Part shown: piece after piece, positions 8,294-17,500 of the stretch
Layout: every line of letters starts with the position of its first letter
Numbering within the stretch: position 1 is the stretch's first letter
Assembly (NCBI GenBank): GCA_001556025.1
Contig: LSIB01000180.1
Location: 1-64,000, forward strand
Origin: Rhizobiales bacterium CCH3-A5
GTDB lineage: Bacteria > Pseudomonadota > Alphaproteobacteria > Rhizobiales > Beijerinckiaceae
Direction of reading: 5' to 3'
DNA: 64,000 bases
Position numbers and translations under genes: made by a program
The notes under the pieces: model-generated
Databases searched by the model: none
Told to the model about the DNA's origin: nothing
Seen by the model: the letters and a program-made list of their open reading frames with translations, nothing else

Positions 8294-9034
8294 ATGAACA
8301 GTTTTGCGTCGAAACTTGGAGAAATAGCATTGAAGGCATGGTTTCAGCGGCTGACAGATCTCACTTCAATTGCTCGCACGGAAGACATGCTCAAGGATGC
8401 GCTTCCCGACTTCGCCGCAGAGCTTGGATTTGACAACTACGCCTATCTCTATATTCACCCGTCCCGAACCTACGCTGTCTCGAACTATCCGAAGGAGTGG
8501 CAAAGGCGCTATTTCGAGGCTCGCTACACCTCGATCGATCCGGTCGTGAGAACTGCCGCGACGACGTTGCGTGCATTTGTCTGGAGCGGAGAGCACAGGC
8601 AGCGCTCGGAATCGAAAGAGATCCGCCGCTTCTATTCCGAAGCCGGCGACCACGGAATCCGTTCGGGCATCAGCATCCCCGTCCGCACGGCCCGCCGGCA
8701 TATGTCGATGCTGACGCTCGCATCGAGCAGGCCCACGCTCACGCTGGAACACGACATTGACCAAATCGCGGCTGTCACTGCCGTCGCCTTCCTGCACGCC
8801 AAGATCGAGCAACACAGCACAACGCCGACGGCGCAGTTGAGCCTCAGCCTGACACCCCGGCAAGCCAACTGCCTCAAATGGTCTGCGGAGGGAAAATCGA
8901 TGAAGGCAATCGCGACGATCGAGAACATGTCGTTCGCGACCGTCAACTTTCACCTCAACAACGCCCGTAAAAATCTCGATGCCGTAAGCCTCGCGCAGGC
9001 CACAGCGCTCGCGACAAAGCTCGGCCTGATCTGA
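8294..9034 (+). CDS. traR: TraR-type LuxR quorum-sensing activator of conjugation
   Basis: 246 residues when started at the ATG at 8294; the frame is open 63 codons further upstream but TraR homologues begin near LKAWFQRLTDL. The autoinducer-binding domain keeps the conserved ligand residues: W69 (PKEW), Y73 (RRYF), D82 (SIDPVV) and W97 (FVWSGE), with GIRSGISIPV beyond. A GerE/LuxR helix-turn-helix fills residues about 175-240 (LTPRQANCLKWSAEGKS onward). TraR dimerises with an acyl-homoserine lactone and activates tra/trb promoters. The likely signal synthase is traI at 52841, and its antiactivator traM follows in convergent orientation, 7 bases away. Confidence 0.9.
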   Translation: MNSFASKLGEIALKAWFQRLTDLTSIARTEDMLKDALPDFAAELGFDNYAYLYIHPSRTYAVSNYPKEWQRRYFEARYTSIDPVVRTAATTLRAFVWSGEHRQRSESKEIRRFYSEAGDHGIRSGISIPVRTARRHMSMLTLASSRPTLTLEHDIDQIAAVTAVAFLHAKIEQHSTTPTAQLSLSLTPRQANCLKWSAEGKSMKAIATIENMSFATVNFHLNNARKNLDAVSLAQATALATKLGLI

Positions 9035-9041
9035 ACGGCGA

Positions 9042-9359
9042 TCAGTCGGCCGGCATCTCCGGCACATGCCCGAGCACATCGAGCAGCGTCGACAGCACGG
9101 TCTGCTGCGCGTGCACGTCGATCATCGCCCTGACATAGGCAAGCATGGCGGCGTTGGGCGCGCCCTCCGGCGCGGGATGTTGACTGGCTTCCGCGTGTCG
9201 CATCTCGGCGACCTCACGGAGGTAACGATGTTTTCGGATCGCCTCGATAACGATTGGCTCCAGAGCGCTTTTCGGCAGCCCTCCGGTCAGCCCTATGATG
9301 GGCCTCAGTACTATCTTCGCCTGCGGCTCTGCCTGATCGTCCCCCGAATGTATCATCAT
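9042..9359 (-). CDS. traM: TraM antiactivator of TraR
   Basis: About 105 residues with the TraM core: KIVLRPIIGLTGGLPKSALE, then AIRKHRYLREVAEMR, and near the end MIDVHAQQTVLSTLLDVLG. In Agrobacterium TraM binds TraR and blocks DNA binding until signal is high. The start is ambiguous: two adjacent ATG codons at 9359 and 9356, with only a weak GAG before them. The frame stays open far upstream but that part has no TraM-like sequence. It is convergent with traR, the stops being 7 bases apart, which could allow antisense effects between the two. Confidence 0.88.
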   Translation of the reverse strand: MMIHSGDDQAEPQAKIVLRPIIGLTGGLPKSALEPIVIEAIRKHRYLREVAEMRHAEASQHPAPEGAPNAAMLAYVRAMIDVHAQQTVLSTLLDVLGHVPEMPAD

Positions 9360-9631
9360 CTCAAATCTACGTCGTGCGTCCGCGGTCCGCCCCCGCCGAC
9401 AGAATCCTGTGACCCCAAGCCGGGGGGTAGAAAACCGTGTCCACACGGCCCCATGACCTTTAGCACCGAGGCGCCTGGACATACGTCACAGGCCCCCGGC
9501 CAAATGGTCAGAGGATGTGGTGCCGTTGCGGCCGGCACCAACCGGTAGACAGGGGTTTCTACTCCCCGGGACGGCGCGTACCGTCTTGATTCGCTTATAA
9601 GGCCACGGCCTCTTCAACGCCAGAGCTAACG

Positions 9632-9742
9632 TCCCGATCGGGATGAATTTCGCCACTTTTTGCTCATGCGGATCAAATCATCCCGATCAGTTCTTTTCGT
9701 TGCGCAGGCCGCGAGCGAGTGCCATAATCATCCCGATAGGGA
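9632..9742 (+). promoter_or_regulatory. Three ATCCCGAT-type operator repeats before hipBA
   Basis: A perfect 12-base palindrome TCCCGATCGGGA lies at 9632-9643. A half-site TCCCGATC is at 9681-9688, preceded by AATCA, and a third imperfect site TCCCGATAGGGA is at 9731-9742, also preceded by AATCA. Spacings are 49 and 50 bases. The last site is 5 bases from the hipB start. HipB antitoxins bind inverted repeats and repress their own operon, so these are likely operators. Confidence 0.6.
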
Positions 9743-9747
9743 CGATC

Positions 9748-9981
9748 ATGCAGGCGACTGGAATCAAGGACAGTAAAAGCCTCGGGGCAATCATCCGAGA
9801 GGAACGCAAAGCCCAAAGACTGACACAGGAGCAACTCGCCGGCCTCACGGGCGTCGGCGTCCGGTTCGTGCGTGAGCTCGAAGCCGGCAAGGAAAGCTGT
9901 CAGATGGGCCGCGCCCTCCAGGTCGTGGCCGCCCTCGGCCTCAGCCTGTCGGCCGGCCGGCGCGGGGACGCGGCTTCATGA
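9748..9981 (+). CDS. hipB: HipB-like antitoxin, XRE helix-turn-helix
   Basis: 77 residues from the ATG at 9748 (AGGGA ribosome site). Residues 10-65 are an XRE-type helix-turn-helix: LGAIIREERKAQRLTQEQLAGLTGVGVRFVRELEAG in spirit, ending with an ALGLSLS helix typical of the short HipB group. HipB binds and neutralises HipA and represses the operon. Its stop overlaps the hipA start by 4 bases (ATGA), so the two are translationally coupled. A longer upstream frame exists but runs through the operator repeats and is unlikely to be translated. Confidence 0.88.
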   Translation: MQATGIKDSKSLGAIIREERKAQRLTQEQLAGLTGVGVRFVRELEAGKESCQMGRALQVVAALGLSLSAGRRGDAAS

Positions 9982-11237
9982 GCCGTTTGCTCGACGTCTA
10001 TTTCCGCGACGCGAAAGCTGGAACCCTGAAGCAGGACGATAGCGGAGCCTTGGATTTCGCCTATGACGCGGGCTATCTCGCAGGGCCGGAGCCACAGGCG
10101 ATCTCCTTCTCCATGCCGCCCCGGGAAGATCAATATGGCGATCGCGTCGTTCGACCGTTCTTTTCCGGTCTCTTGCCGGACGAGGGCGCGCGTCAACGTC
10201 TCGCCAGCGCGCTTGGCGTTTCCGCCGGCAACACATTCGGTCTGCTCGAAATCATCGGCGGCGAGTGCGCCGGCGCCCTGTCGCTCTATCTTCCCGGCCA
10301 GATGCCACCGCCTCCAGGCGATGACGGCATCGAGATTCTCGATGATAGACGATTGCGGGAGATTCTCGGCAAGTTGCGCGAACGGCCGCTTCTGGGGGGC
10401 GAGGACGGCGTGCGCCTGTCGCTTGCTGGCGCGCAGGACAAGCTCCCGGTCGTCGTCGAAGGCGAGGCCATCGGACTTGCGAAAGGCGGCCGGCCCACGA
10501 CGCACATCCTGAAGCCCGTCATTCCGTCGCTGAACGGCGTCGTCGAGAATGAGTTGTTTTGCATGCGCCTCGCCGCGCGCACGGGGATTCCGGTCCCGAA
10601 GACCGCGATGCGGCGTGCCGACGACATTCCGTTTCTGCTGGTCGAGCGCTACGACCGCATCCAGGGAAAGGACGGAATGGTCGCACGGCTGCATCAGGAG
10701 GACTTCTGCCAGGCTCTGAGCGTGCCCCCGGAGCTGAAATACGAAGACGAAGGCGGCCCTGGCGCGAAGCGTTCGCTGGAGCTGATCGATGCGGCCTGCG
10801 CGCGCCCGGCCGCCGACCGCCTGCGTTTCATCCGCATGCTGGTCTTTCATTATCTCGTCGGCAACGCGGACGCCCATGCGAAGAACTACGCGCTGCTCTA
10901 CAGAACGAGAGTCCCGGATGTCGCCCCGCTCTACGACGTGGTATGCACGGCGGCCTATCCAAGGCTCGCCGGGAAGCTGGCAATGGCTATCGGCGGGCGC
11001 TCCGTTCCCGACACGATCCAGTTGCAGCATTGGCTGACGCTCGTCCCGGAGACGCGCGGCGCCGAGCGGCTCCTGATCCGTGATCTCGCCGATGTGGCCG
11101 GGCGCATAGAACAGGAGGCGGATGCGTTGCTCGCCGAGATCAATGACGAAGGCATCGATCACGCAATTCTCGGAACAGTCCGCCACGTCATCGCGACGCG
11201 CGCCACTCATCTTCTCAGGATCGTCGAAAAGGAATGA
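9978..11237 (+). CDS. hipA: HipA family serine/threonine kinase toxin
   Basis: 419 residues, the normal length for HipA. Visible features: the N-terminal couple_hipA region (GLLPDEGARQRLA at 64-76); the activation-loop segment RLSLAGAQDKLP with S148 matching the autophosphorylated serine; the catalytic loop GNADAHAKN with D298; and the metal-binding LYD at 318-320. HipA phosphorylates glutamyl-tRNA synthetase in E. coli, triggering growth arrest; the target here is not known. Coupled to hipB by a 4-base overlap, forming a type II toxin-antitoxin module that probably helps plasmid maintenance. Confidence 0.92.
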   Translation: MSRLLDVYFRDAKAGTLKQDDSGALDFAYDAGYLAGPEPQAISFSMPPREDQYGDRVVRPFFSGLLPDEGARQRLASALGVSAGNTFGLLEIIGGECAGALSLYLPGQMPPPPGDDGIEILDDRRLREILGKLRERPLLGGEDGVRLSLAGAQDKLPVVVEGEAIGLAKGGRPTTHILKPVIPSLNGVVENELFCMRLAARTGIPVPKTAMRRADDIPFLLVERYDRIQGKDGMVARLHQEDFCQALSVPPELKYEDEGGPGAKRSLELIDAACARPAADRLRFIRMLVFHYLVGNADAHAKNYALLYRTRVPDVAPLYDVVCTAAYPRLAGKLAMAIGGRSVPDTIQLQHWLTLVPETRGAERLLIRDLADVAGRIEQEADALLAEINDEGIDHAILGTVRHVIATRATHLLRIVEKE

Positions 11238-11383
11238 ATTGCTTGGGATCGTCTCCTCGCACGATCCCGCCGATGCCCGGCGGTTCGATATCGTACCGCA
11301 CAGTCGAGGTTTGCAGAAGCCGGGGAATCTCTTCGGCAACCACTCCCATTCACCGAGAGAAAAGCATTGCCTCGCATTGACAT

Positions 11384-11402
11384 TTTACGTGAATTGCGTA
11401 AA
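11384..11402 (+). promoter_or_regulatory. Inverted repeat before the Phd/PemK-like operon
   Basis: TTTACG-N7-CGTAAA spans 11384-11402 about 27 bases before the antitoxin ATG, followed by a repeated AATTGCG. Its position and symmetry fit an autoregulatory operator for the antitoxin. The rest of the 191-base gap after hipA holds no gene. Confidence 0.45.
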
Positions 11403-11428
11403 TTGCGCGAAATTGAAAGGATACGCTC

Positions 11429-11683
11429 ATGCCGCATGTTCGGGCCGTCCCTGCCAGCGATTTCTCGCGGAATTTTGGAAAGTATCAGGACGAGGCGATC
11501 AAAACCGGCATCATCAACGTAACCAGCCATGGCCGCGTTGTTGGAGCCTACCTCTCGGCGACCGAGCTGGAGCATTTCGAGCGCCTCAAGCGAAGGGAAC
11601 GCGAGGTCCTGAAGATCGGCGAACTCGACGATGAAACGCTCGCTGCGATCGAAGCTGCCGAGTATGGCTCCGAGCCCAGGTGA
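11429..11683 (+). CDS. Phd/YefM-type antitoxin
   Basis: 84 residues with the Phd fold signature: an N-terminal VRAVPASDFSRNFGKYQDEA segment, then INVTSHGRVVGAYLSATELE. The C-terminal part is charged and helical, as expected for a toxin-binding tail. Phd-like antitoxins repress their own promoter and neutralise the partner. An A-rich GAAAGGAT stretch is the likely ribosome site. The stop overlaps the GTG start of the next gene (GTGA), so the pair is coupled. Confidence 0.82.
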   Translation: MPHVRAVPASDFSRNFGKYQDEAIKTGIINVTSHGRVVGAYLSATELEHFERLKRREREVLKIGELDDETLAAIEAAEYGSEPR

Positions 11684-12111
11684 GTATCCCGACACCGAAG
11701 CCCGGCCTCGTCATCCGCTACAGCTTTCTCTGGAGCTCGGAACGCGAGCGGGGTTCTGTCGAAGGGGCGAAGGATCGACCCTGCGCAATCGTGGTGGCAG
11801 TCCCTCACGGCGACGACGGACAGATTCGCACTGTCGTCGCACCCATCACGCATAGTCCGCCCGAAGATCCCCGCACATCGCTGGAAATACCGGCCGCTGT
11901 GTGCCGGAGTCTGGGACTGGATGGCGCGCGGCATTGGGTGCGGTTCGACGAACTGAACCGCTTCACGTGGCCTGGCTATGATCTCAGGCCCCGACCGGAT
12001 GGGTCTTATCAATATGGGATGCTGCCGCGCGCCCTGTTTGAGAAGCTCCGCAATGGAATTATCGAGGCACAGAAAGCCCGACGTGGTCGCGTTGTTCCCC
12101 GCGATGATTAG
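11680..12111 (+). CDS. PemK/MazF-like growth inhibitor toxin
   Basis: 143 residues from a GTG start overlapping the antitoxin stop by 4 bases. The pattern KPGLVIRYSF, KDRPCAIVVAV, VVAPITHSPP, EIPAAVCRSLGLD and ELNRFTWPGYDLRP is that of the plasmid-type PemK-like growth inhibitors, related to MazF ribonucleases of the SH3-like barrel fold. It probably acts as an mRNA interferase; this follows from family and operon structure and not from an identified active site. Convergent with traH, 48 bases away. Confidence 0.75.
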   Translation: MSIPTPKPGLVIRYSFLWSSERERGSVEGAKDRPCAIVVAVPHGDDGQIRTVVAPITHSPPEDPRTSLEIPAAVCRSLGLDGARHWVRFDELNRFTWPGYDLRPRPDGSYQYGMLPRALFEKLRNGIIEAQKARRGRVVPRDD

Positions 12112-12159
12112 GGTTGCGCGAGACACGCCTGCCATCCCGTGGGCGCAAGCAGCAATCAA

Positions 12160-12783
12160 TCACGGCGAGCTCGACCGGTTGGCGCCGATGCCCGACAGAT
12201 CGATGCGGATGCCCGACTTATTGGGATCGCCGCTCGTCGGCTCCTGCGGCTGAGATGACCGCCCGGCCTCGGCCGGTTGAGGCATTTCCTTTTCCTCCTT
12301 GACCTCCGGCGGTTTCGGGCCGCCCGGATCGGGCGCGGTGAACACCGATGTTCCCTCGAACCGGCCACGCTTCCAGGCATCGATGGCATCGTCGAGAACC
12401 TGCGGCATGACCTCCTCGGCCGTCGGCCGGCCATACCATTTCCAGACGATCCGCCAGACCTTGCCGAACAGGGCGGTGCCCATGCGGATGTTCTTGCAGG
12501 AATCGAAAAGATCGGCCGACAGCTCGGACGGGTCGTTGACGCCGACGCCGGCGGGAAACTGCGTGACGCCGACGCGCACGACGGCATGGCCGACCTGGCT
12601 GCGAACGAGCTCGAGCGCTTCTTCTGGCGTCTTGACCGGCGGCACGAGGATGATGCGATCGCCGCTGCGGACGATCACGGCGAGCGGATCGGGGGATCCC
12701 GCCGCCTTGATGAACGTCTCGATGATCGCGGGCTTCAGGGAAGGGTCGGCGCATTTCTGGATGAGGTCAGCATCGAGAGCCAT
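12160..12783 (-). CDS. traH: Conjugal transfer protein TraH
   Basis: 207 residues from the ATG at 12783, which begins MALDADLIQKCADPSLKPAI as in Agrobacterium TraH; the frame is open further upstream inside traB. The N-terminal 130 residues carry the conserved TraH domain (SGDRIILVPPVKTPEEALELV, VRVGVTQFPAG). The C-terminal part is Pro/Glu-rich and probably disordered. Its role in transfer is poorly defined. It is the last gene of traA-traF-traB-traH, 14 bases after the traB stop. Confidence 0.88.
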   Translation of the reverse strand: MALDADLIQKCADPSLKPAIIETFIKAAGSPDPLAVIVRSGDRIILVPPVKTPEEALELVRSQVGHAVVRVGVTQFPAGVGVNDPSELSADLFDSCKNIRMGTALFGKVWRIVWKWYGRPTAEEVMPQVLDDAIDAWKRGRFEGTSVFTAPDPGGPKPPEVKEEKEMPQPAEAGRSSQPQEPTSGDPNKSGIRIDLSGIGANRSSSP

Positions 12784-12797
12784 GAGCGGATTCCTGC

Positions 12798-14030
12798 TTA
12801 ACGGTTGAAGGCGGTGACGAGGGGAAGGTCGAACAGCCGCGCCCAGGCTTCGGTTGCCGCGCGCTGAATCGCCGGAACGGATGTGCCGGCGGCCCACCAT
12901 CCGTTGGCGATGGCGACGATCGTGTCCGGCCGATGCAGCATGGATTGCAGGACAGGCCAGACCAGAAGCTGCTCATAGCAGATGAGCGGCACAACCCGGC
13001 GGCCGGCAACCTCGACGACGGGATCGGCGAAGAAGGTCGCCCCCGCGCCGCCGTTTTCTCCGAGCCATGCCCGCCAGGGCTGCCACATCGACACCGGCAC
13101 GGGCATTCGCGAGCGATAGAGGATGGCAGCGCCGCGCGCGCCGACCGCCACCATGACATTGTCGTAGCCTGCCGGATCGATGTCAGCCCCACCGGCAACC
13201 ACGGTGACGTCGCGACCGGCAAGCGCATCGGTCCAGAAGCGCGCGACGGTCGGTGTCAGCAGGCCCAGTGTGCTTTCGGGGAGAACAACGACCTTCGCAC
13301 CCGCGCGTTCGCGCTCGAGCACCAGCTCAACAAGGGCGTGGTGCTGATCGAGGGCGTTGCCCTGTCCGAGCGAGGCGCTCAGCGACGTGTCGATACCCTG
13401 CCATTGATCCGTCGGGGACGGGAAGGTCCAGGACATCGCCGACCAGAGCCAGGCGCATGCAAGGACGAAGGTCGCGACAGGCCACAGGCGCATCGTCATG
13501 GCGGCGAGGCCAACCACCGCTGCTCCCAGCCCCCACCATCCCCAACCGGGAAAAAGGACGCCGGCGGCCGTGATCGGATGCGCCCATCCGACGATGCCGA
13601 AGGGCGGGATCGCCATCAGCGCGACGGCGATCAGATACCGGATGGCGATCCAACGCCGGCGTCGGCTCCACAGCGCGGCATGGACCGCCACGAAGCTGAT
13701 GGAGGCGGCAAACCAGAGCAGGATGCCGGCCCAGACCGTCGTGCCGAAGAAGGTGGCGACGCTCTGCGGCAGGCCGCGCGAGGCGGCCAGAAAATATCCG
13801 GCCGCCACCGCCGCGGCCGTGATGCGGCTTTTCGATCCCGCCCAAAGCGCCGGAAACAGCATCGCGAGGGGCATGGCGAGCACATGGCCGCTCCAACCGA
13901 TCCAGCCAACGACAACGGCCGCGACCACAAGAAGAAGGGCGAAGGGACGATCAGGGATCGAGAACAAGGACCGGTCGCGCCAGCCCGAGAAGACCGGCCT
14001 CCGGGACCGGCCCGAAATACCGGGAATCAT
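12798..14030 (-). CDS. traB: Conjugal transfer protein TraB, nitrilase/Lnt-like membrane protein
   Basis: About 410 residues. The N-terminal half has five or more hydrophobic segments. The C-terminal half is a carbon-nitrogen hydrolase domain with the expected E (VVVLPESTLG), K-containing middle and nucleophile C (PLICYEQLL), followed by ANGWW, the layout of apolipoprotein N-acyltransferase relatives. TraB raises conjugation efficiency in Ti-type systems by an unclear mechanism. The start is uncertain: the ATG at 14030 would overlap traF by 80 bases, while a TTG at 13967 (17-base overlap, FSIPDRPFALLL) gives a product closer to known TraB. Confidence 0.85.
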   Translation of the reverse strand: MIPGISGRSRRPVFSGWRDRSLFSIPDRPFALLLVVAAVVVGWIGWSGHVLAMPLAMLFPALWAGSKSRITAAAVAAGYFLAASRGLPQSVATFFGTTVWAGILLWFAASISFVAVHAALWSRRRRWIAIRYLIAVALMAIPPFGIVGWAHPITAAGVLFPGWGWWGLGAAVVGLAAMTMRLWPVATFVLACAWLWSAMSWTFPSPTDQWQGIDTSLSASLGQGNALDQHHALVELVLERERAGAKVVVLPESTLGLLTPTVARFWTDALAGRDVTVVAGGADIDPAGYDNVMVAVGARGAAILYRSRMPVPVSMWQPWRAWLGENGGAGATFFADPVVEVAGRRVVPLICYEQLLVWPVLQSMLHRPDTIVAIANGWWAAGTSVPAIQRAATEAWARLFDLPLVTAFNR

Positions 14031-14550
14031 AGGAACCTGCGAAGGATGAGTGAAGAAAGATAAAGCCGGGAGGAACGACACCGCCCGCCCAGGGCGAAAG
14101 CAGCCTGCCTTGCCCATCGACGGGACTGAGACGCGAGCGGGGCAGGGACACACCATCGATCTCGACGTCCGCGCCGATGACGACAACGGCGCCGGAACGC
14201 GCGACGATCGTCTTGATGAGCGGGGCCGAGCCGCCGTCACACGGCCCGCGCCGGAAATATCCGCGCTCGAGGCCGAAGTCGGAAACCGGCCCGGGCGGTG
14301 GGCAGATGAAGACGAGATCGCCGACAGCGGCCGGCCGATCGAGCGGCGCGATCCGCCAGAGCCCGAGCGGCTCGCTCGGCGTCAGATTGAGGCGCAGGCC
14401 GCCGAGCCAGGCGATGCCGGCAACCGCCGCCATCATCATGCTCGCCCCCACCAGAACCGCAACGACCTGCCGTTGCCGCCCAGCCCTTTTCCTTCCGGTT
14501 GCCACTCCATGTGCCGGCGATCCAGCTTCGCGCCCGATGGTCGACGTCAT
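13951..14550 (-). CDS. traF: TraF signal-peptidase-like protein (S26 family)
   Basis: 199 residues with one N-terminal membrane helix (VAVLVGASMMMAAVAGIAW), then the S26 pattern: S-x-P-x-G-L-W (LTPSEPLGLWRI, catalytic Ser expected here), IKTIVARSGAVV with the catalytic Lys, and a C-terminal SYDSRYFGPVP segment. TraF processes the pilin TrbC in the RP4-type system, including its cyclisation. It is coupled to traA by an ATGA overlap at 14547-14550. Confidence 0.9.
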   Translation of the reverse strand: MTSTIGREAGSPAHGVATGRKRAGRQRQVVAVLVGASMMMAAVAGIAWLGGLRLNLTPSEPLGLWRIAPLDRPAAVGDLVFICPPPGPVSDFGLERGYFRRGPCDGGSAPLIKTIVARSGAVVVIGADVEIDGVSLPRSRLSPVDGQGRLLSPWAGGVVPPGFIFLHSSFAGSYDSRYFGPVPEAGLLGLARPVLVLDP

Positions 14551-17500
14551 TGCAGCGTCAGCCCCTTCGTCTGCGTCTGGCGGACGGTCTCGGCCTCTTT
14601 GAGGGCGGCGGCCGTGCGTTGCTGTGCGGCGAGCTGCTGCGCGGTCCTGAGATCCGGCCAGGCCGCTTTCAGATCCTCTTTCTGCGCGGCGTTCATGCCG
14701 TCCGAAAGCGTCTTGAACGCCTCGCCGTCCGCTTCCCTGGCAGCGATGCCGGTAAGGCTGCGCTCGCCGAAACGCTCGGAGACGGCGCGAGCAAATCCTT
14801 CGAGCTCCGCCTCGACCATCTTGTCCTCGAGGGCGAACTCAAGCGCCGACGGGAGATCGTTGCGGTCGATGGCGTCGCGAATGCGTTCGAGCGTCTGTTT
14901 CGCCGACGGCGACAGTGCTGGAATGTCGACCGCGACCTTCAGCCTGGTGGCGCGCTCCTCCGCCTCGTAGCGGTGCTCCGCCTCATTGCGCAGACGCAGA
15001 TAGCGTTCGAGGTCGCGGGCAAGCGCCTGTGCGTTCTTGCCGGCCAGCTCGCGCTCCTGCTTGTCGGCGCGGCTGGCGAGAAGACCCGTCTTTCCCTTCA
15101 GGGCGCCGAAACTGTCTGGCTTTTCGGAAAGTTTCGACAGGGTGGTCGCGGCGGCTTGCCTGTCCTTCAGCATGGCGTCGACGTCGACCTTGCGGAAGGA
15201 GGATTCCGGATCGGAGAAGACGAGGCGAAAGCGCGTGGAAACCTCCTCCCACTGCTTCTTCAGGGCGGGATCGGCAACGAGCTTGTCCTCGATGATCTGG
15301 CCGATTGATTTGGCGAATGTGGTGATGCCGGCGACCATCGGTTTTGCCTCCCGGACGATGTTGGACATGGCGATGTTGGGCGCAGCCTGTTTCGGACGAG
15401 CGCCAAGGCCGAAGCGGGCGCCGACGGCGGCGAGGCGCGCGCCGAGATCGGCGAGCTTTTGCTTCTGCCGGGCGGTCCAGCGGACCTTGTCCGCGACGAG
15501 CGTGCGGGCGACGCGCATGAGATGAAGGCCGCGCGTTTCGGAGAAGCGCAGCGCGGCGCGATAGGAAGATGCGCGCTCGTAGTCGAGCGTCGTTTCCTTC
15601 GAGCCGTCGCGCGACAGACGCTCGCTCAGCCTCCGCATCGCGAGGTCCCGGATCGGCACGACCTGCCAGCTATTGCGCTTGGCCGCAGTCCCATCCGGCA
15701 GCGTCACCGTCTGCGCGCCCTTGTGCTCGAGACCGATGCGATCGCCGATCTCGGGATCGGCTTCCTTCATCGCGCGAGCGAGGTCGACGCCCCAGATCGT
15801 GCGCTGCTCGCCCTCGCGGTAGGACAGCGTGACGAAGTAACTGTCGCGGTTCTCCGGCTTGTTCTCGAAGGGCGCTTCGCCATGGTCGACCAGGACGCCG
15901 CTGGCCCGATTGGCGAACTCCGCCATACCGACATAGAGCTCGGCCGTCTCGCGATGGCGCGTCATGGCGACATAGGTGAGGTGCCGGTCGAGCGTGCTGG
16001 ATGCCAGCACCTTCACGCGGTCGACGGTCGCGCCCTGCGACTTGTGAACCGTGGTCGCATAGCCGTGGTCGACATTGGCATAGAGATGCTGCTCGACCGT
16101 GACCCGGCGGCGGCTTTCGCCTTCGCCGATCTCGGTGACGATCCGGCCGGCGGCGGCTTCGATGACATTCGCGAGCATGCCGTTCTTCACGCCGAGCGAT
16201 CCCTCGTTCTTGAGGAACACGATGCGGTCGCCGGCGGCGAACTGGCGGATGCCGTCCTCCGTTCGGAACGCAAAGCCCTTGCCGACCAGGTCGCGCTCGA
16301 CCAGTTTGGCGCGCGCCATCTGGTTGAGCTCCCGCACGTCCCGGCGGCGATGGGCGAGAATGAGGCTGGACTTCGCGGGATCGTAATCCCGGTTCCAGTC
16401 CTCGATCAGGGCGCCGATCGCCTCGGCCCGCGTCCATTCGGTTCGCACCATGCCGGCGTCTTCATAGGCGTCGAGGGCGCGCGCCACGTTTCCACGCGCA
16501 AGATCCAGCGAGGCGTCGCGCATCCACTGCTCGCGCTGACGGTAGACGGTTTCGAGTTCGGCGTAGCCGATGCGGTCGGCAATCGCGCGGAAGGCGGCGC
16601 CCGCCTCGATCGGCTGAAGCTGATCGGGATCGCCGACCAGGACCAGCTTGGCGCCGGCCTTCGTCACCGTTTCGACGAACAGCGCCATCTGGCGCGACGA
16701 CACCATGCCGGCCTCGTCGAGCACGAACACGGTCTTGTCGTCGAGCTGGTCGCGACCCTTGCTCCAGGCGAGCTCCCACGACGCAAGCGTGCGCGACGCG
16801 ATGCCGGCTTCCTTCTCCAATCCCTCGGCCGCCTTTCCCGCGAGAGCGGCGCCGACAACACGATACCCGGCGGCTTCCCACACCTCCCGCGCGGCCTTCA
16901 TCATGGTGGTCTTGCCGGCGCCGGCGCGGCCGACGACAGCCGCGATCCGCGCCTTCCCGGCGACATGGGCGACCGCGTGGCGCTGCTCGTTCGAGAGCCT
17001 GGAATGGCGCTCGAACGCCGCCGACAGCACGGGCTTCCGCACGCCATGCGAGGAACGGCCGGCAAGCCAGATTGCCTGACGCGCCATTCCGGCTTCGAGC
17101 GCAATCAACTCGTGCGTGGTGTATTTCGCGGGCTCGCGGGCGCCCGACGCAAGAGCGATATGCTCGCGTTCCAGACGCAGGACTTTCGGGTCCTGGAGGA
17201 TGCGCGCCATCAGATCCTGGAAGGTCGCGGCATCGTCGACATAGCGATGTAGCACCTTGGCAATGTCGCGCTCGGTGAAGACGCTCATCTCGCGCGTGAC
17301 GACATCCAGCACGATCTCCGGGCGCCGCAAGATCCGCTCGCGGTTCTCGGCCTTGCGCTCCTTGAACAGCGCGATGCGCTCGAGGTCGGGCGGCGTTCCA
17401 GCCGTCTTGCTCTTCCGGTCGATCGCCTTGGTGGCGACTCCGATATGGGTGGTCGGCACAAGGTCGATGCCGCGCTCGGCGTAGGAGCGGCCGTCGACGC

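Noticed and set aside
9519-9539. GGTGCCG-N7-CGGCACC as a TraR box before traM
   Set aside because: Perfect 7-base arms, but the spacing between GTGC and GCAC is 11 bases against 6 in known tra boxes and it is more than 150 bases from the traM start; not enough to call.
15459-17252. 597-codon plus-strand open frame
   Set aside because: Antisense shadow of the traA helicase region.
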